Positions 1 through 13,708 of a DNA stretch of 64,000 bases are shown here, one piece after another. Under the pieces are notes generated by a model that saw only the letters and a list, made by a program, of their open reading frames with translations, was not told the DNA's origin and ran no database searches. The translations under genes and the position numbers were made by a program. The stretch lies in assembly GCF_002214585.1 (NCBI RefSeq), contig NZ_CP014862.1, positions 62,001 to 126,000 on the forward strand. Reading direction: 5' to 3'. The stretch's first letter is position 1; the number at the start of each line of letters is the position of its first letter. Source of the DNA: Thermococcus profundus (lineage in GTDB: Archaea > Methanobacteriota_B > Thermococci > Thermococcales > Thermococcaceae).

Positions 1-2
1 AT

Positions 3-200
<198 letters not shown>

Positions 201-325
201 TCACCGGGATTAAATGAACGAGGGGGAATATAAAGTTTTCGTCGGGAAAAAAGAGAACCCAGAGGCAACATCCGTTGAAAAGGGAAGCAATAGAAACTTC
301 GGTGTACATAAAAAATCAGAATGGG

Positions 326-859
326 TCAGTAGAGACCCAGCTTCTTCTTGTACTCCTCGCTCACCATGTCCGGGCTCCACGGAGGGTCGAAAGTGAGCTC
401 GATCTCAGCGTCCTTCACACCCGGTATCTCGAGTATCTTGTCCTCAACGGCGCGAAGGATCCACATCGTCATTGGGCAACCTGGAGTTGTCATCGTCATC
501 TTGACGTAGACCGTGTTGTCGGGTCTTACCTCAAGCTCGTATATCAAGCCGAGGTTGACAACGTCGATGCCTATCTCAGGATCTACGACCTCTTTGAGCT
601 TCTCAAGGACGAGCTCCTTGGTAAGCTGGACGTTCTCTCCTGTTTCTTTAACCTCTCTCTCCCTGTTGACGGTTATCAGCCCAACGCCCTCGAGCTTTCC
701 TATCTCTGAGTGGAGCTTTATGAGGACGTTGTCAATGTCGGGTGTATCCTTGGCCAGCGTGACCGTTACGTTCCCCTTCTCATCGACCTCGACTGAACGG
801 ATGAACTTCTCATCTACCACAGACTTGACAACACTCTCAACCTCTTCCTTCGTGACCAC
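326..859 (-). CDS. MIP18/DUF59-family Fe-S cluster assembly protein
   Basis: A 177-residue protein. The C-terminal half (about 80-177) is a MIP18/DUF59 domain with the hallmark DPEIGIDVVNLGLIYE segment, and a cysteine in the TTPGCPM motif. Relatives (SufT, PaaD, eukaryotic CIA2) help mature Fe-S proteins. The N-terminal 75 residues form a second small alpha/beta domain that resembles a diverged copy of the same fold. The start is GTG, chosen because GGTGGTG lies 4-10 bases upstream. It is adjacent to ferredoxin but 131 bp away, so a shared operon is not certain. Confidence 0.85.
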   Translation of the reverse strand: MVTKEEVESVVKSVVDEKFIRSVEVDEKGNVTVTLAKDTPDIDNVLIKLHSEIGKLEGVGLITVNREREVKETGENVQLTKELVLEKLKEVVDPEIGIDVVNLGLIYELEVRPDNTVYVKMTMTTPGCPMTMWILRAVEDKILEIPGVKDAEIELTFDPPWSPDMVSEEYKKKLGLY

Positions 860-922
860 TATTCACCACCTGGCCGGTGTTGGGAAAGACAAATTTAAAC
901 CTTTTGGGTCAGAAATGGGTAG

Positions 923-1663
923 CTAGCGGGAGAGAATGTCCATTATCAGCCTTTCGGCCATTTGGGGGGTTAAGGCTCTCGCCCTCGTCTCCCTCAGGAC
1001 CCGCTGTACGGCGAGCCTCTTTGTCGAAGGGGCTTTTCTGAAGAGCTCCCACAGGAGTGGACAGCCGAACTTAAGGTCGTACTCTCCGCCGATTATCCTT
1101 ATTACCTCCCCCTTGTCGAGGGCTAGAAACGCCGGGAGGTTGAGGGGCACCAATCCATCCTTTTCATATATCGAGATGAGACCGGAACTCAGCAGATCAC
1201 CGCTCGCGAGGACTTTTATTCCGCTTTCCCTTGCGTACCTCTCAACGGCACCCATCACAAGGGAGTGACAGCGGCCGCAGATGGGAGCACCCTTCTCGAT
1301 CTGGGAGCGTACTACCTCCATGTAGCCGGGGACATCAACGAGAACCGCCCCCGCTTCCCGAACCCTTTCCAGAACACGTTCACTCATCTGGGGCAACCTT
1401 GCAGTCACCGGGATAACGTCAAAACCGGCCCATCGGAGTATCTTAAGCGCCGCCGTGCTGTCCGAACCGGCGGAGAAGGCTAGGGCTACCTTAACATCCA
1501 GAGGGGAGCGGTCGAAATCCTTCCCACTCAGCCTGTACTCAAGGAGATCCCCAAGCCGGGAGTAGCTCCGCTCTCCGATCAGAGCCCTAACCCTTTCAAG
1601 GGCTTCGCGGTTGTATTCAAGGCGGTAGCGCTTTACGAAGTCATTCCCCACTGGCTCGATCAT
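923..1663 (-). CDS. PP-loop ATPase, tRNA thiolation-like (COG2117 type)
   Basis: A 246-residue ATP pyrophosphatase. The PP-loop is AFSAGSDSTAA near residues 62-72. A CGRCH motif in the middle and an FGCP cysteine in the C-terminal third could bind a metal or Fe-S cluster or carry sulfur, as in TtuA-type tRNA thiolases. By family it should adenylate a substrate before sulfur or amine transfer; the substrate is not known. The start is the ATG at 1663; the reading frame stays open upstream but that part looks non-coding. It is divergent from bpsA, and the shared 110-bp gap holds AT-rich TATA candidates for both directions. Confidence 0.7.
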   Translation of the reverse strand: MIEPVGNDFVKRYRLEYNREALERVRALIGERSYSRLGDLLEYRLSGKDFDRSPLDVKVALAFSAGSDSTAALKILRWAGFDVIPVTARLPQMSERVLERVREAGAVLVDVPGYMEVVRSQIEKGAPICGRCHSLVMGAVERYARESGIKVLASGDLLSSGLISIYEKDGLVPLNLPAFLALDKGEVIRIIGGEYDLKFGCPLLWELFRKAPSTKRLAVQRVLRETRARALTPQMAERLIMDILSR

Positions 1664-1772
1664 CGGTCTTGGTTCCGGATGGAGGCTTATTAAACTTCCG
1701 TTTCCGGTGGAAAACCTTAAAAAAGGGCCTTTCCAACGTAATTCAAAGATCAGTTTTCTGGAGGTGCTTGAA

Positions 1773-2828
1773 ATGAAGGAGATAATGGAGAGGGTTAGGG
1801 AGAAGACGAGCATCCCCGTTTATGAGAGGACCATAGAGAACGTCCTGAGCGCGATTCAGGCGAGCGGGGACGTGTGGAAGATCGTAGACCTAAGCGAGGA
1901 ACCCCTGCCGCTCGTCGTTGCCGTCGTAACTACGCTTAGCGAGCTTGGCCACGTTGCTTTCAAAGACGGGAACGTCATCCTCACAGAGAGCGGCAGAAAG
2001 CTGGTGGAGAAGTACGGGATAGGCGAGAGGAAGGATTACACCTGCTCCCACTGCAAAGGCAAGACCGTCGAGCTCTCCGCCTTCAGCGACCTCTTAGAGG
2101 AGTTCAAGGAGATAGTAAAGGACAGACCCGAGCCTGCCCACCAGTTCGACCAGGCCTACGTCACCCCCGAGACCACTGTTGCCAGGGTGGCCCTCATGCA
2201 CACCCGCGGGGATCTGGAGAACAAGGAGGTCTTCGTACTCGGAGACGACGACCTGACCAGCGTGGCCCTCATGCTGAGCGGCCTTCCGAAGAGGATAGCC
2301 GTTCTCGACATCGATGAGAGGCTCACGAAGTTCATCGAGAAGACCGCGGAGGAGATCGGCTATGAGAACATCGAGATATTCACCTTTGACCTCAGGAAGC
2401 CGCTCCCTGATTATGCCCTCCACAAGTTCGACACGTTCATAACGGATCCTCCTGAAACTGTTCACGCCATCCGCTCCTTCGTCGGAAGGGGAATAGCTAC
2501 CCTCAAGGGGCCCGGTTGCGCCGGCTACTTCGGGATAACGAGGAGGGAAAGCTCACTAGATAAGTGGAGGGAGATGCAGAAGGTCCTTATCAACGAGTTC
2601 GGCGTTGTTATAACTGACATCATAAGGAACTTCAACGAGTACGTCAACTGGGGCTACGTCGAGGAGACCAGGGCTTGGAGGCTTCTCCCGGTCAAGGTGA
2701 AGCCAAGCTACAACTGGTACAAGAGCTACATGTTCAGGATCCAGACCCTCGAAGGTTCCAAGGGCTTCGAGGAAGAGATAACCGTCGGTCGGGAGCTCTA
2801 CGACGACGAGGAGAGCTCGACCACCTGA
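1773..2828 (+). CDS. bpsA: N4-bis(aminopropyl)spermidine synthase (branched-chain polyamine synthase)
   Basis: A 351-residue protein of the DUF43/BpsA family. These enzymes add two aminopropyl groups from decarboxylated SAM to the N4 of spermidine, making the branched polyamine that Thermococcus needs at high temperature. Visible features are an N-terminal winged-helix-like region, the GDDDLTS motif (about 160-170, with the catalytic Asp pair typical of BpsA), the DIDE cofactor strand and a DPPET motif. The start is the ATG at 1773, preceded by GGAGGTG; an in-frame GTG further up lacks such a site. In T. kodakarensis bpsA also lies near a Tk-SP-type subtilisin gene, which fits the next two genes here. 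Confidence 0.93.
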   Translation: MKEIMERVREKTSIPVYERTIENVLSAIQASGDVWKIVDLSEEPLPLVVAVVTTLSELGHVAFKDGNVILTESGRKLVEKYGIGERKDYTCSHCKGKTVELSAFSDLLEEFKEIVKDRPEPAHQFDQAYVTPETTVARVALMHTRGDLENKEVFVLGDDDLTSVALMLSGLPKRIAVLDIDERLTKFIEKTAEEIGYENIEIFTFDLRKPLPDYALHKFDTFITDPPETVHAIRSFVGRGIATLKGPGCAGYFGITRRESSLDKWREMQKVLINEFGVVITDIIRNFNEYVNWGYVEETRAWRLLPVKVKPSYNWYKSYMFRIQTLEGSKGFEEEITVGRELYDDEESSTT

Positions 2829-2870
2829 GCCGAGTTCAGCACAGTTTTAGAGGGCCAAAAAAGGCCCTCA

Positions 2871-4601
2871 TCATCTCCTTCTCCTGTTCTCCAGCAGGAT
2901 CACCGCGTAAAACGCCCCGAGGAGTCCGGCGATAAGTCCTGCGATGGCAACGTACTGCCTTCCCCTCCCCATCCAAGGGCTCTCGGCATGGAATCCCCCC
3001 TCGGCAACGGCACCTATGACGAGGGGGTTCTTTGAAGGGTAGATGTAAACCAGGCCATCAAGGCCCACAGTTGAGACTGCCCCCGTGGCATTCCCGATGT
3101 ACCGTCCATTCTTGATCTGCACTATCGTGGCGTTTTCCATCCTGAACTCCCCGTCTCTTTCTTTGGGCGCGGGAATCTCGGCGTAGATGGCTTTTCTGAG
3201 GAAATTCCAGCCACGGGTGTAAAGGGGAGTGTTTACGAGGCCGGCCCTTTCAAGCGCCCAGAGGACAGTTGCGGTGGACTTTATTCCCGAAGGGGCGCCC
3301 GCTGTGTAGCCCCAGCCCCCATCCGGCCCCTGCCTTTCTCCGAGGATGTAGAGCGTCTCATTAAGGGCCGCCTCCCTGCCGAACTCCTTGAAGACCATAA
3401 GTGCGTAGGCGTAGTAGTACGTCGGTGAGTCGTTGGCGATGCTCGATTCGAGGTACCTCAGGATTGGGGCGTAATCCACGCTGACGTTGAGGGAGCGGAG
3501 AACCCAAACCACGTACTCGGTGTTATAAAAGTCCCCCCAGCTGGTTCCGTTGATGTGTGAGAGCAGGTAGCTCACTTCCCCATCATAAGGAGCCCCAGTT
3601 TTAGACTTGATGCGGGCTATCTCCGCTATCTGCCACGGCTTCAGGGAACTGTATGTGGAAGAATTTGGAAGCTCCACGTCCATTCCACAGGAAAGGAAGT
3701 AGCTAGCGTAAACCACTTTTTCCCACTCAAAATGCAGCTGGGGCTGGATCTTGGAGACATAGGGGCAGGCTATAGATTTCAGACTCTCAAATCCCCAGAC
3801 TTTTGACGCCTCCATCAGATCCACAGGGTTGTAGCGAAGCGTCCCCCAGAAACCGAAGTGCTCCATTCTAACTAGCGCATCGTGGTACTTCTCATCGCCG
3901 GTGGCGTAGAGGAGGAGCGCGGCTTCTAGGGGGTTCCTAACGGCGATATTCCCGGGAACACTGGGGTCCTTGCCGAGGTATGCAAGTGCGAAGTACTTGA
4001 ACGGACCAGGTTCGGCGGTTTTCAGAAGTCCTCCATCGTGCAGGGCCATCGATGCAAAGGCGATCTCTTCATCTGACTTCGGCTGATGTGAGGAGAGCCA
4101 CGCCCTTCCCCTCTCAACGGCTTTCTTGACCTGATCTTTAAACTTCGGCAGCTTTGGATCGACGTATTTACTGTCAAGGAACTCCTGAAGGGCGGTAACG
4201 GCCACGGCAGTCCCGAGGTAGTCCTCCCATGAGCCGTCTGAATTCTGCTTGAAGATAAGCCAGTAGGCTGCGCCGTTTATTGTATCAAAGTACCTGCCGC
4301 GGGCCACACTCTCCCCCCGGATGAGGGCCATCAGGGCGAGACCGGTGAACTTTGCCTCGTGCTCCGCTCCGTAGACCCTCCCCCATGAATCGAAGGGCGT
4401 CTTAAGCTGGAGTAGCCATTCACACCCCTCGAGGACGCGGCCATAGTCTCCGACTTTGTAAAGGGCCAGAACAGCAAAGGAAGTCTCGGGAACGGTTGGG
4501 GTGTACACATACGGCATGTTTTCAAACTCAGAGGCGCCAGCCGGCACGGAGGATGAAAGGATTACCAGAAGGACGATGAGAGCGAGGGCTCTTGATTTCA
4601 T
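2871..4601 (-). CDS. Secreted, membrane-anchored squalene-cyclase-repeat protein
   Basis: About 576 residues. It has a signal peptide (MKSRALALIVLLVILSSS), a long extracellular part rich in alpha-toroid prenyltransferase/squalene-oxidase repeats (for example NSDGSWEDYLGTAVAVTAL and QGPDGGWGY), and a C-terminal membrane helix ending in NRRRR. No DxDD or other cyclase catalytic motif was seen, so it is probably a surface binding or scaffold protein, not a cyclase. The second of two nearby ATGs (4601) was chosen by spacing to GAGGTG. It lies 44 bp downstream of the subtilisin gene and probably shares its transcript. Function unknown. Confidence 0.75.
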   Translation of the reverse strand: MKSRALALIVLLVILSSSVPAGASEFENMPYVYTPTVPETSFAVLALYKVGDYGRVLEGCEWLLQLKTPFDSWGRVYGAEHEAKFTGLALMALIRGESVARGRYFDTINGAAYWLIFKQNSDGSWEDYLGTAVAVTALQEFLDSKYVDPKLPKFKDQVKKAVERGRAWLSSHQPKSDEEIAFASMALHDGGLLKTAEPGPFKYFALAYLGKDPSVPGNIAVRNPLEAALLLYATGDEKYHDALVRMEHFGFWGTLRYNPVDLMEASKVWGFESLKSIACPYVSKIQPQLHFEWEKVVYASYFLSCGMDVELPNSSTYSSLKPWQIAEIARIKSKTGAPYDGEVSYLLSHINGTSWGDFYNTEYVVWVLRSLNVSVDYAPILRYLESSIANDSPTYYYAYALMVFKEFGREAALNETLYILGERQGPDGGWGYTAGAPSGIKSTATVLWALERAGLVNTPLYTRGWNFLRKAIYAEIPAPKERDGEFRMENATIVQIKNGRYIGNATGAVSTVGLDGLVYIYPSKNPLVIGAVAEGGFHAESPWMGRGRQYVAIAGLIAGLLGAFYAVILLENRRRR

Positions 4602-4645
4602 CTGCATCACCTCAAAAGAAGAAGGGGAAGGGAAGTTAAAAGACT

Positions 4646-7013
<2,368 letters not shown>

Positions 7014-7556
7014 TCAATTCCAGAGTATTATGCACTCCTGTGGCACATTTTCCACTATCCTCACATTCTTCCCGGCTTTGTATATCTTGAGCCCCTTCTT
7101 TCTCAGACAATCGGCGTCTATCATGAGGAGAACGACATCCCTTCCGTGTCTCATTCCCGTTTCCAACGCTTCAATCCGGTCGGTACTCAAGTGAACGTAC
7201 TGGCGTTTCATTGGCTTCAGACCTTCCCTTAGAATCGACTGCAGGTTTCTCCTTGGCGTTCCGTGATACAGAATGCGGCTTTCAGTATCCTCTTCGTGAT
7301 CCAAGCTGACGGGATAGCTGTGGCCGTAGCGGGCCCTAATTCTCGCCCCTCTAATTTCGTAGCGACCCTTTGGATCGTTCTCAACGATTTCCCTGACGAA
7401 TTCTTCGGTGACATATGGATAAACAGTTTTCAGTGCAGTGACAAGTCCGTGGAGAGAAACGAACCCTTCCACGTCCGGTTTGAGTCCAAACTCCTCCGGC
7501 GAGTGCCTCAGGATATAGGCCATCAGCTTGCTTACCCTCGTCCTCTTTGATCCCAT
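7014..7556 (-). CDS. kptA: RNA 2'-phosphotransferase (Tpt1/KptA)
   Basis: A 180-residue protein. In the family, the enzyme removes a 2'-phosphate from RNA using NAD+, yielding ADP-ribose 1'',2''-cyclic phosphate. Motifs in order are [12 protein letters not shown] (Arg17-His18), RARYGHS (about 74-80), LYHGT (about 97-100) and HLST (about 122-125), giving the Arg-His-Arg set of the family. The ATG at 7556 follows a TATA-like stretch by about 25 bases and has no clear ribosome site, so the message may be leaderless. A longer frame reaching back into the neighbouring gene is not supported. Confidence 0.92.
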   Translation of the reverse strand: MGSKRTRVSKLMAYILRHSPEEFGLKPDVEGFVSLHGLVTALKTVYPYVTEEFVREIVENDPKGRYEIRGARIRARYGHSYPVSLDHEEDTESRILYHGTPRRNLQSILREGLKPMKRQYVHLSTDRIEALETGMRHGRDVVLLMIDADCLRKKGLKIYKAGKNVRIVENVPQECIILWN

Positions 7557-7587
7557 AGTAAAAAGTTGGGGAGAAAAGCTAAAAACC

Positions 7588-9333
7588 TCACGGAAGCTCC
7601 ACCAGAGCCCACACCGGCCTGTGGTCTGAAACCTCCACGTCACAAAGGCAGCCGTAGTCTTTAATTTCAGCCGGCCAGTTCTTCTTAAGCAGGATGTAGT
7701 CTATGTTCTCTTTGTCCCTGACGCCGTTCCTCTCCCAGAGGAAGGTGTAAGGCGGCCTCTGCTCAAATGCATCCCTGTACTCGCGGGTGAGTATCTCTAT
7801 CGCTTTCTCGTCCGGCTCGGCGTTCGTGTCGCCGAGTATTATCTCCGCTATGGGTCCGCTCTCCGCGAACTTGAGGAGCTCCTCGGCCTGCATCGCCCTC
7901 TCCTCTTCGCTCAAACCCATATGGACGTTCACGAGGGTGAGACCCAACTCCTCGAAGCTAACCTTCTGGGCTGGCCTGGCCTGACCGACGCTCTTGAGGT
8001 TGAGCTCGCCCTCCGTCTTCATGTGCCAGTGGGAGAAGACCGCTATTCCGTAGGTGCCCTCCACTGCAGGCTTGTACTCGTAAACGTAGCCGAGGTAGGC
8101 CGAGAGCATGAGCGGGACGTCCTGGTAGCCGTTGCCTATCATCCCACCGACGACCTCCTGGGACGCCCAGATGTCAGGTTTCTGTTCTTTTAGGAGATTA
8201 ACAAGCTCGTAGCCGTTGAACTTCCCGTCGTAAGGCCCGAAACCCTGGTGGACGTTGTAGGTCCAGATGAGAACCTCTTTTTTGGCCGGTTCGTAGACCG
8301 GAGAGGCGTTGAAGATGGCTAGGACGATTATAGAGGCCAGGAGGAGGCCCCCGAGGGAAGCCGCTATCTCCCTTACGCTTGGAACCCTGATCTCCACCGA
8401 CTTTCCATAGGCGCTCATGGCGTAGACTACGGATGCCGCAAGGATGAGGGCCTCAAGCCTGTCCTCCATGAAAGCTAAACCGATGTCCCTGCCCACATAG
8501 GCCCCGAGGGCAAGGGTCGCGACCAGGAAGAGATAGACCGCTCCGATGACTCCTCCCCTGCTGCCCTTGGAGCTTTCGACGAGAGCTATTGAAGATGCCA
8601 GCGCAAGCGGGAGGCCGATTAAAGCGGCCGGCCTTACGAAGAGCGCCGCAGAGCCAAGGATCAGCAGGAGTGCGGCTATGCCAGGCTTTTTGCCCAGATA
8701 TGGGCCGAGGAGGATAGCCAGTGCGACGACGAACGAGAAGCCGACGAACTGTGGGAGGTAGTAGACGGTAACTCCTGAGTAGCGCATGATCGCGTTGGGA
8801 TATATGAGCCCCAGCTCAATCAGTGCCGCGAATGCGTAGAGGCCGAAGCCGGGCTTCTTGAACGTCCCGGGCTCCTTCCAGAGGGCGTAGGCTCCAAGGA
8901 ATATTAGGGCGGCGAGGATAATCCTGGTGTGGGGAAAGTCAATAGGCTCGCCACCAACGGCAAGGACGCGGAGGGTTAAGTCGGCCACGAGGCCAAATGC
9001 GAGGTACTTAGCGTCGAGTTCCTTAACGAGGGCCAGGGCTATTGGAATCGTGAACGCAGCTATCAGGTGGGTGTATTCGGTGGCGTCCGTGAGCAGCGCC
9101 GCCAGGGCGTACGCAGCCATTATGGCCGCACCGGTCTTCCGGCTCATCCTGCCAACGAGGAAGGCCGCTATGATAAATAGCACTATTCCAAGCCCAGACG
9201 GGAAGTTCATGCCGTAGAAGAAGGTCTTTTCAAGGCTGGAGTATGCACCGGCCACAAAGACCCTCAGAGAGGATGCCAAGAGTATTCCAGTACCAGTCCC
9301 GAGCAGGATTCTATCCCCTTCACTGATCTTCAT
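7588..9333 (-). CDS. Polytopic membrane protein with C-terminal endonuclease/exonuclease/phosphatase domain
   Basis: About 581 residues. The first 350 form roughly ten hydrophobic segments. The last 230 are an EEP-superfamily domain with all key motifs: WTYNVHQG (metal Asn), SQEV (Glu), VNVHMG (His), GDTNAEP (catalytic Asp/Asn), IDYIL and SDHRPV (catalytic His). Relatives hydrolyse phosphodiesters of lipids, nucleic acids or nucleotides. The membrane part suggests a lipid or GPI-like substrate, but this is inference. ATG 9333 was chosen for the preceding AGGTGATGG; a longer frame upstream lacks such a site. Confidence 0.8.
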   Translation of the reverse strand: MKISEGDRILLGTGTGILLASSLRVFVAGAYSSLEKTFFYGMNFPSGLGIVLFIIAAFLVGRMSRKTGAAIMAAYALAALLTDATEYTHLIAAFTIPIALALVKELDAKYLAFGLVADLTLRVLAVGGEPIDFPHTRIILAALIFLGAYALWKEPGTFKKPGFGLYAFAALIELGLIYPNAIMRYSGVTVYYLPQFVGFSFVVALAILLGPYLGKKPGIAALLLILGSAALFVRPAALIGLPLALASSIALVESSKGSRGGVIGAVYLFLVATLALGAYVGRDIGLAFMEDRLEALILAASVVYAMSAYGKSVEIRVPSVREIAASLGGLLLASIIVLAIFNASPVYEPAKKEVLIWTYNVHQGFGPYDGKFNGYELVNLLKEQKPDIWASQEVVGGMIGNGYQDVPLMLSAYLGYVYEYKPAVEGTYGIAVFSHWHMKTEGELNLKSVGQARPAQKVSFEELGLTLVNVHMGLSEEERAMQAEELLKFAESGPIAEIILGDTNAEPDEKAIEILTREYRDAFEQRPPYTFLWERNGVRDKENIDYILLKKNWPAEIKDYGCLCDVEVSDHRPVWALVELP

Positions 9334-9440
9334 ACCATCACCTAAAACCCAGGTTGTTGGGAAGACACTTAAACTTTGTTGATGTTTCAACTGCCAAGAG
9401 GAACGAGGAGAAAAAAAGTAAGACAAACACCCAAATTACC

Positions 9441-10760
9441 TCAGCGGAACCTCCTCTGCGCCATCTCGGCCGCGACGGTTATCGGGTCGATGGTCGGGCT
9501 TATCGGCGGTGCGTAGGCGGTCTCAAGGTAAGCAACGTCCTCAACCGTTGCACCTTTCTGCGCTAGGGCGGAGAGCGTCATTATCCTACCCCATACGCGC
9601 TCGCCGCCGACTATCTGGCCGCCGATAAGCCTCCTGTCGGACTTTCTAAAGATCAGCTTGACGGTTATGGGCTTTCCTCCGGGGTAGTACTCAGGCTTTG
9701 TAGAGCCCCTGAACTTTCCAACGACGACATCTATTCCTTCCTTCTTTGCCCTCTCTTCGGTGATTCCGAAGGTGCCGATTTCGAGCCCAAACAGCTCGGT
9801 TATGGCCGTGTTGAAGACGGGCCTGAAGGAGACGTCCTTCCCCGCTATGTGCTCCGCCGCCACTTTTGCCATCCTCACCGCTGAAGTTCCGAGCTGGCTG
9901 AGCGTTCTCTTTCCTGTTACCGCATCTATGACCTCAGCACAGTCGCCTATCGCGTAGATATCCGGGTCACTCGTCTGGAGGTGTTCGTTAACGACTATTC
10001 CGCGGTTCACTTCTAGGCCCGCCTGCCTGGCAAGGTCAGTGTTTGCCCTAACGCCGGTGGCAACGAGAACGAGATCAGCAGGAATTTCATCATCGCCTAT
10101 TTTAACTGCCTTAACCGGGCTTCCAACTATCTCGCTAACGCCTACTCCAAAGCGGAATGAAACGCCGTGGCTTTCCATCTCGGCCTGGACTAGCTTTGCC
10201 GTGTCCTTGTCCAGCATGGTTGGCATTAGACGGTCCATCAGCTCGACGACGAGGACTTCCATGCCGAGCTTGACAAAGGCCTCGGCACCCTCAAGACCTA
10301 TAAGCCCAGCGCCGATAACTATGGCTCTCTTCGGCTTCCTCTCCGCTATGTAGGATTTAATTCTGCGCACGTCGTCGAGGCTCTTGAGGGTGAAAACTCC
10401 TTTGTTCTCAACTCCCTTAATCGGCGGAACGAAGGCCTTTGAACCTACGGCCAGAACAAGCTTATCGTAGGAAACCTCACCCTTATCCGTGATTACGACA
10501 TTCCTCCCGAGGTCTATGGCTTTAACCTCCGTTTCCAGCATCATCTCAATCTTCTGCTTCTCGTAGAACTCTTTCGGGAAGACGATAACATCCTCGGGCT
10601 TCTCAATCGTGCCGCTTATGACGTGGGGGAGAGCACAGGGTGAATACTGCATCGTTGGTTCCTTTCCTATAACTGTAATCTCTGCCTTTCTGTCGAGCTT
10701 GCGCATGAAGAGGGCGAAGTTGCTTCCGGCAGTACCAGAACCAACAACTACGATTTTCAT
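9441..10760 (-). CDS. FAD-dependent NADH oxidase / pyridine nucleotide-disulfide oxidoreductase family
   Basis: A 439-residue flavoprotein. Near the N terminus is an FAD-binding GSGTAGSNFA motif, followed by an active-site cysteine in YSPCALPHVISG. A second dinucleotide site GAGLIGLEGAE lies near 150-160, then the FAD-binding YAIGDCAEV and a C-terminal dimerisation domain. It is closest in pattern to the NADH oxidases (Nox) of Pyrococcus and Archaeoglobus, with CoA-disulfide reductase and NAD(P)H sulfur reductase as relatives. The exact electron acceptor cannot be set from sequence. GGTGGTG precedes ATG 10760, and a TATA box (CTTTTATA, reverse strand) lies near 10793-10800. Confidence 0.85.
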   Translation of the reverse strand: MKIVVVGSGTAGSNFALFMRKLDRKAEITVIGKEPTMQYSPCALPHVISGTIEKPEDVIVFPKEFYEKQKIEMMLETEVKAIDLGRNVVITDKGEVSYDKLVLAVGSKAFVPPIKGVENKGVFTLKSLDDVRRIKSYIAERKPKRAIVIGAGLIGLEGAEAFVKLGMEVLVVELMDRLMPTMLDKDTAKLVQAEMESHGVSFRFGVGVSEIVGSPVKAVKIGDDEIPADLVLVATGVRANTDLARQAGLEVNRGIVVNEHLQTSDPDIYAIGDCAEVIDAVTGKRTLSQLGTSAVRMAKVAAEHIAGKDVSFRPVFNTAITELFGLEIGTFGITEERAKKEGIDVVVGKFRGSTKPEYYPGGKPITVKLIFRKSDRRLIGGQIVGGERVWGRIMTLSALAQKGATVEDVAYLETAYAPPISPTIDPITVAAEMAQRRFR

Positions 10761-10916
10761 AGACACCACCGGAGGGAGAAGGAAGGGGAGGTATAAAAGG
10801 GTTGGCTTGAAAACTACAGGTGAATCTTGAAAAGAATCCTGAATTGTTTTGCGAAGGCTACAAGTTTTGTCGGGAACTTTAACTTCAGCAATATGGGTGG
10901 AAAAGAGCTGAAAACC

Positions 10917-11624
<708 letters not shown>

Positions 11625-11686
11625 TTATAACCTTTTTCTTGACTGAAAGATGGCAAACTCTGACGACCGTTCCCTCTAACCAAACC

Positions 11687-11695
11687 TTTATATAT
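11687..11695 (+). promoter_or_regulatory. TATA box of the SRP RNA gene
   Basis: TTTATATAT preceded by the purine/C stretch CAAACC acts as a strong archaeal TATA/BRE element. Its spacing of about 25 bases places transcription initiation near 11714, where the 5' strand of the SRP RNA terminal helix begins. Confidence 0.8.
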
Positions 11696-11713
11696 CCGGT
11701 CTCAATAACTACT

Positions 11714-12035
11714 CCCGGCGGCGGGCTAGGCCGGGGGGTTCGGCGTCCCCTGCAACCGGAAACCGTCGATATGCCGGGGCCGAAGCCCGGGGGGCGGTTC
11801 CCAAAACCGCGCCCGGAAGCCGGGGTGCAACGGTGATCCCTCGTCCCGGGGGGCCGGCGGTGGGCGGGGTCCGGCTGGAGGGCCGGGCTAACGCCCTTTG
11901 CCCGCCGAACCCCGCCAGGCCCGGAAGGGAGCAGCGGTAGGCGGGACGTGCGGCGCTCCCGGGGTAGCGGGGGTGAGCGAGCCCCGGTGGAAGGGCGCGG
12001 CGGAGGGTTCCCACCCCCGGGCGCGCCCGCCGCCA
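11714..12035 (+). ncRNA. ffs: Signal recognition particle 7S RNA
   Basis: A very GC-rich, non-coding stretch of about 320 nt. The 5' end GCGGCGGGC (11718-11726) pairs exactly with GCCCGCCGC (12025-12033), closing the Alu/terminal helix. The conserved helix-8 SRP54 site is present around 11920-11950, with AGGCCCGGAAGGGAGCAGC and the pairing GCGGTAGGCGGGACG. A TATA box lies about 25 bases upstream and a T-rich stop (CTTTTTC) just after the end. Exact ends are uncertain by a few bases. Long open frames across this region are GC artefacts. Confidence 0.95.
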
Positions 12036-12121
12036 CTAGAGAACTTTTTCTAACAAAGCCTGATGCGTGGAAAGCAAAACCTTATTAGCGGAGTTGCTCC
12101 TTTTGCTCCAGAGGTGTTCAT

Positions 12122-13024
12122 ATGGCGAGCCTTAAGGTCGAGCTTTTCGGAATCAAGTTCGAGAACCCGCTCATTTTGGCATCCGGGATAAACGACAAGA
12201 CCCCCGAGCAGTGGATAAGGGCCCACGAGGAAGGTGCGGGCGGAGTAGTGACTAAATCAATTGGAATCGAACCGAGGAAGGGCTACGACAACCCCACGAT
12301 AGTAGAACTCCCCTACGGCCTGATAAACGCGATGGGCCTACCGAATCCGGGCTGGAAGCGCTTCATTGAGATGGTTGAAGGTCACACTTTCGACTTCCCG
12401 GTCATCGTGTCCATATTTGGTGGAACGCCTGAGGAGTTCGCCTTTCTCGCGGAGAAGCTGAGCGGTGTTGCTGATGCATTCGAGCTCAACCTATCCTGTC
12501 CGCACGCTAAGGGCTACGGCATGGAGATAGGCCAAAAGCCAGAGAACGTATATGAGGTCGTCAAGGCCGTCAAAGATGCTACCGACAGGCCTGTCATAGC
12601 CAAGCTCACACCAAACATCGACGACATAACCAAACTCGGTTTAGCAGCTGAGAAAGCTGGTGCCGATGCGGTCTCGGCCATAAACACGCTGAAGGCAATC
12701 GCCATAGACGTCTACGCCAGAAAGCCAATACTGAGCAATAGAGTCGGAGGCTACTCCGGACCGGGTGTTAAGCCCGTAGCTTTGAGGGCAGTTTACGACC
12801 TTGCGAAAACCCTTGACATTCCCGTAATTGGTATCGGGGGAATAACAACCTGGCAGGACGCGGTTGAGTTCCTTTTGGCCGGTGCCTCAGCTTTACAGAT
12901 TGGAACCGCTGTCTCTCTCGGCGGCTGGAAGGTCTTCAGGGAGATAAGCGAGGGGATAGAACGCTACCTTAAGGGAGAGGGCTTTTCGAGCGTGGGAGAG
13001 ATAGTAGGTCTGGCGCTGGAGTGA
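12122..13024 (+). CDS. pyrD: Dihydroorotate dehydrogenase, catalytic subunit (class 1 type)
   Basis: A 300-residue TIM-barrel flavoenzyme that oxidises dihydroorotate to orotate in pyrimidine synthesis. Visible features are NPLILASGI at the N terminus, the NAMGLPNPG loop, ELNLSCPH (FMN and substrate region), KLTPN and the FMN-phosphate site GIGGI followed by GASALQIGT. The cysteine in LSCPH is where class 1 enzymes have their substrate-proximal loop; class 1B enzymes use a PyrK Fe-S/FAD partner, which is not encoded next door. Ribosome site GAGGTG precedes the ATG. It is directly downstream of the SRP RNA with its own weak promoter region. Confidence 0.92.
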   Translation: MASLKVELFGIKFENPLILASGINDKTPEQWIRAHEEGAGGVVTKSIGIEPRKGYDNPTIVELPYGLINAMGLPNPGWKRFIEMVEGHTFDFPVIVSIFGGTPEEFAFLAEKLSGVADAFELNLSCPHAKGYGMEIGQKPENVYEVVKAVKDATDRPVIAKLTPNIDDITKLGLAAEKAGADAVSAINTLKAIAIDVYARKPILSNRVGGYSGPGVKPVALRAVYDLAKTLDIPVIGIGGITTWQDAVEFLLAGASALQIGTAVSLGGWKVFREISEGIERYLKGEGFSSVGEIVGLALE

Positions 13025-13038
13025 GCGAAAGAGTTATC

Positions 13039-13056
13039 TAGTAGAAAAGCCTACTA
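13039..13056. promoter_or_regulatory. Inverted repeat upstream of vapBC, possible operator
   Basis: TAGTAG, six spacer bases, then CTACTA, located 18-35 bases ahead of the VapB start. Related half-sites (CTACTAT, ACTAT) recur up to the start codon. VapB-type antitoxins with AbrB folds usually repress their own promoter, so this is a plausible binding site. It is not proven; the arms are short. Confidence 0.4.
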
Positions 13057-13067
13057 TACTATGGTGA

Positions 13068-13704
<637 letters not shown>

Positions 13705-13708
<4 letters not shown>

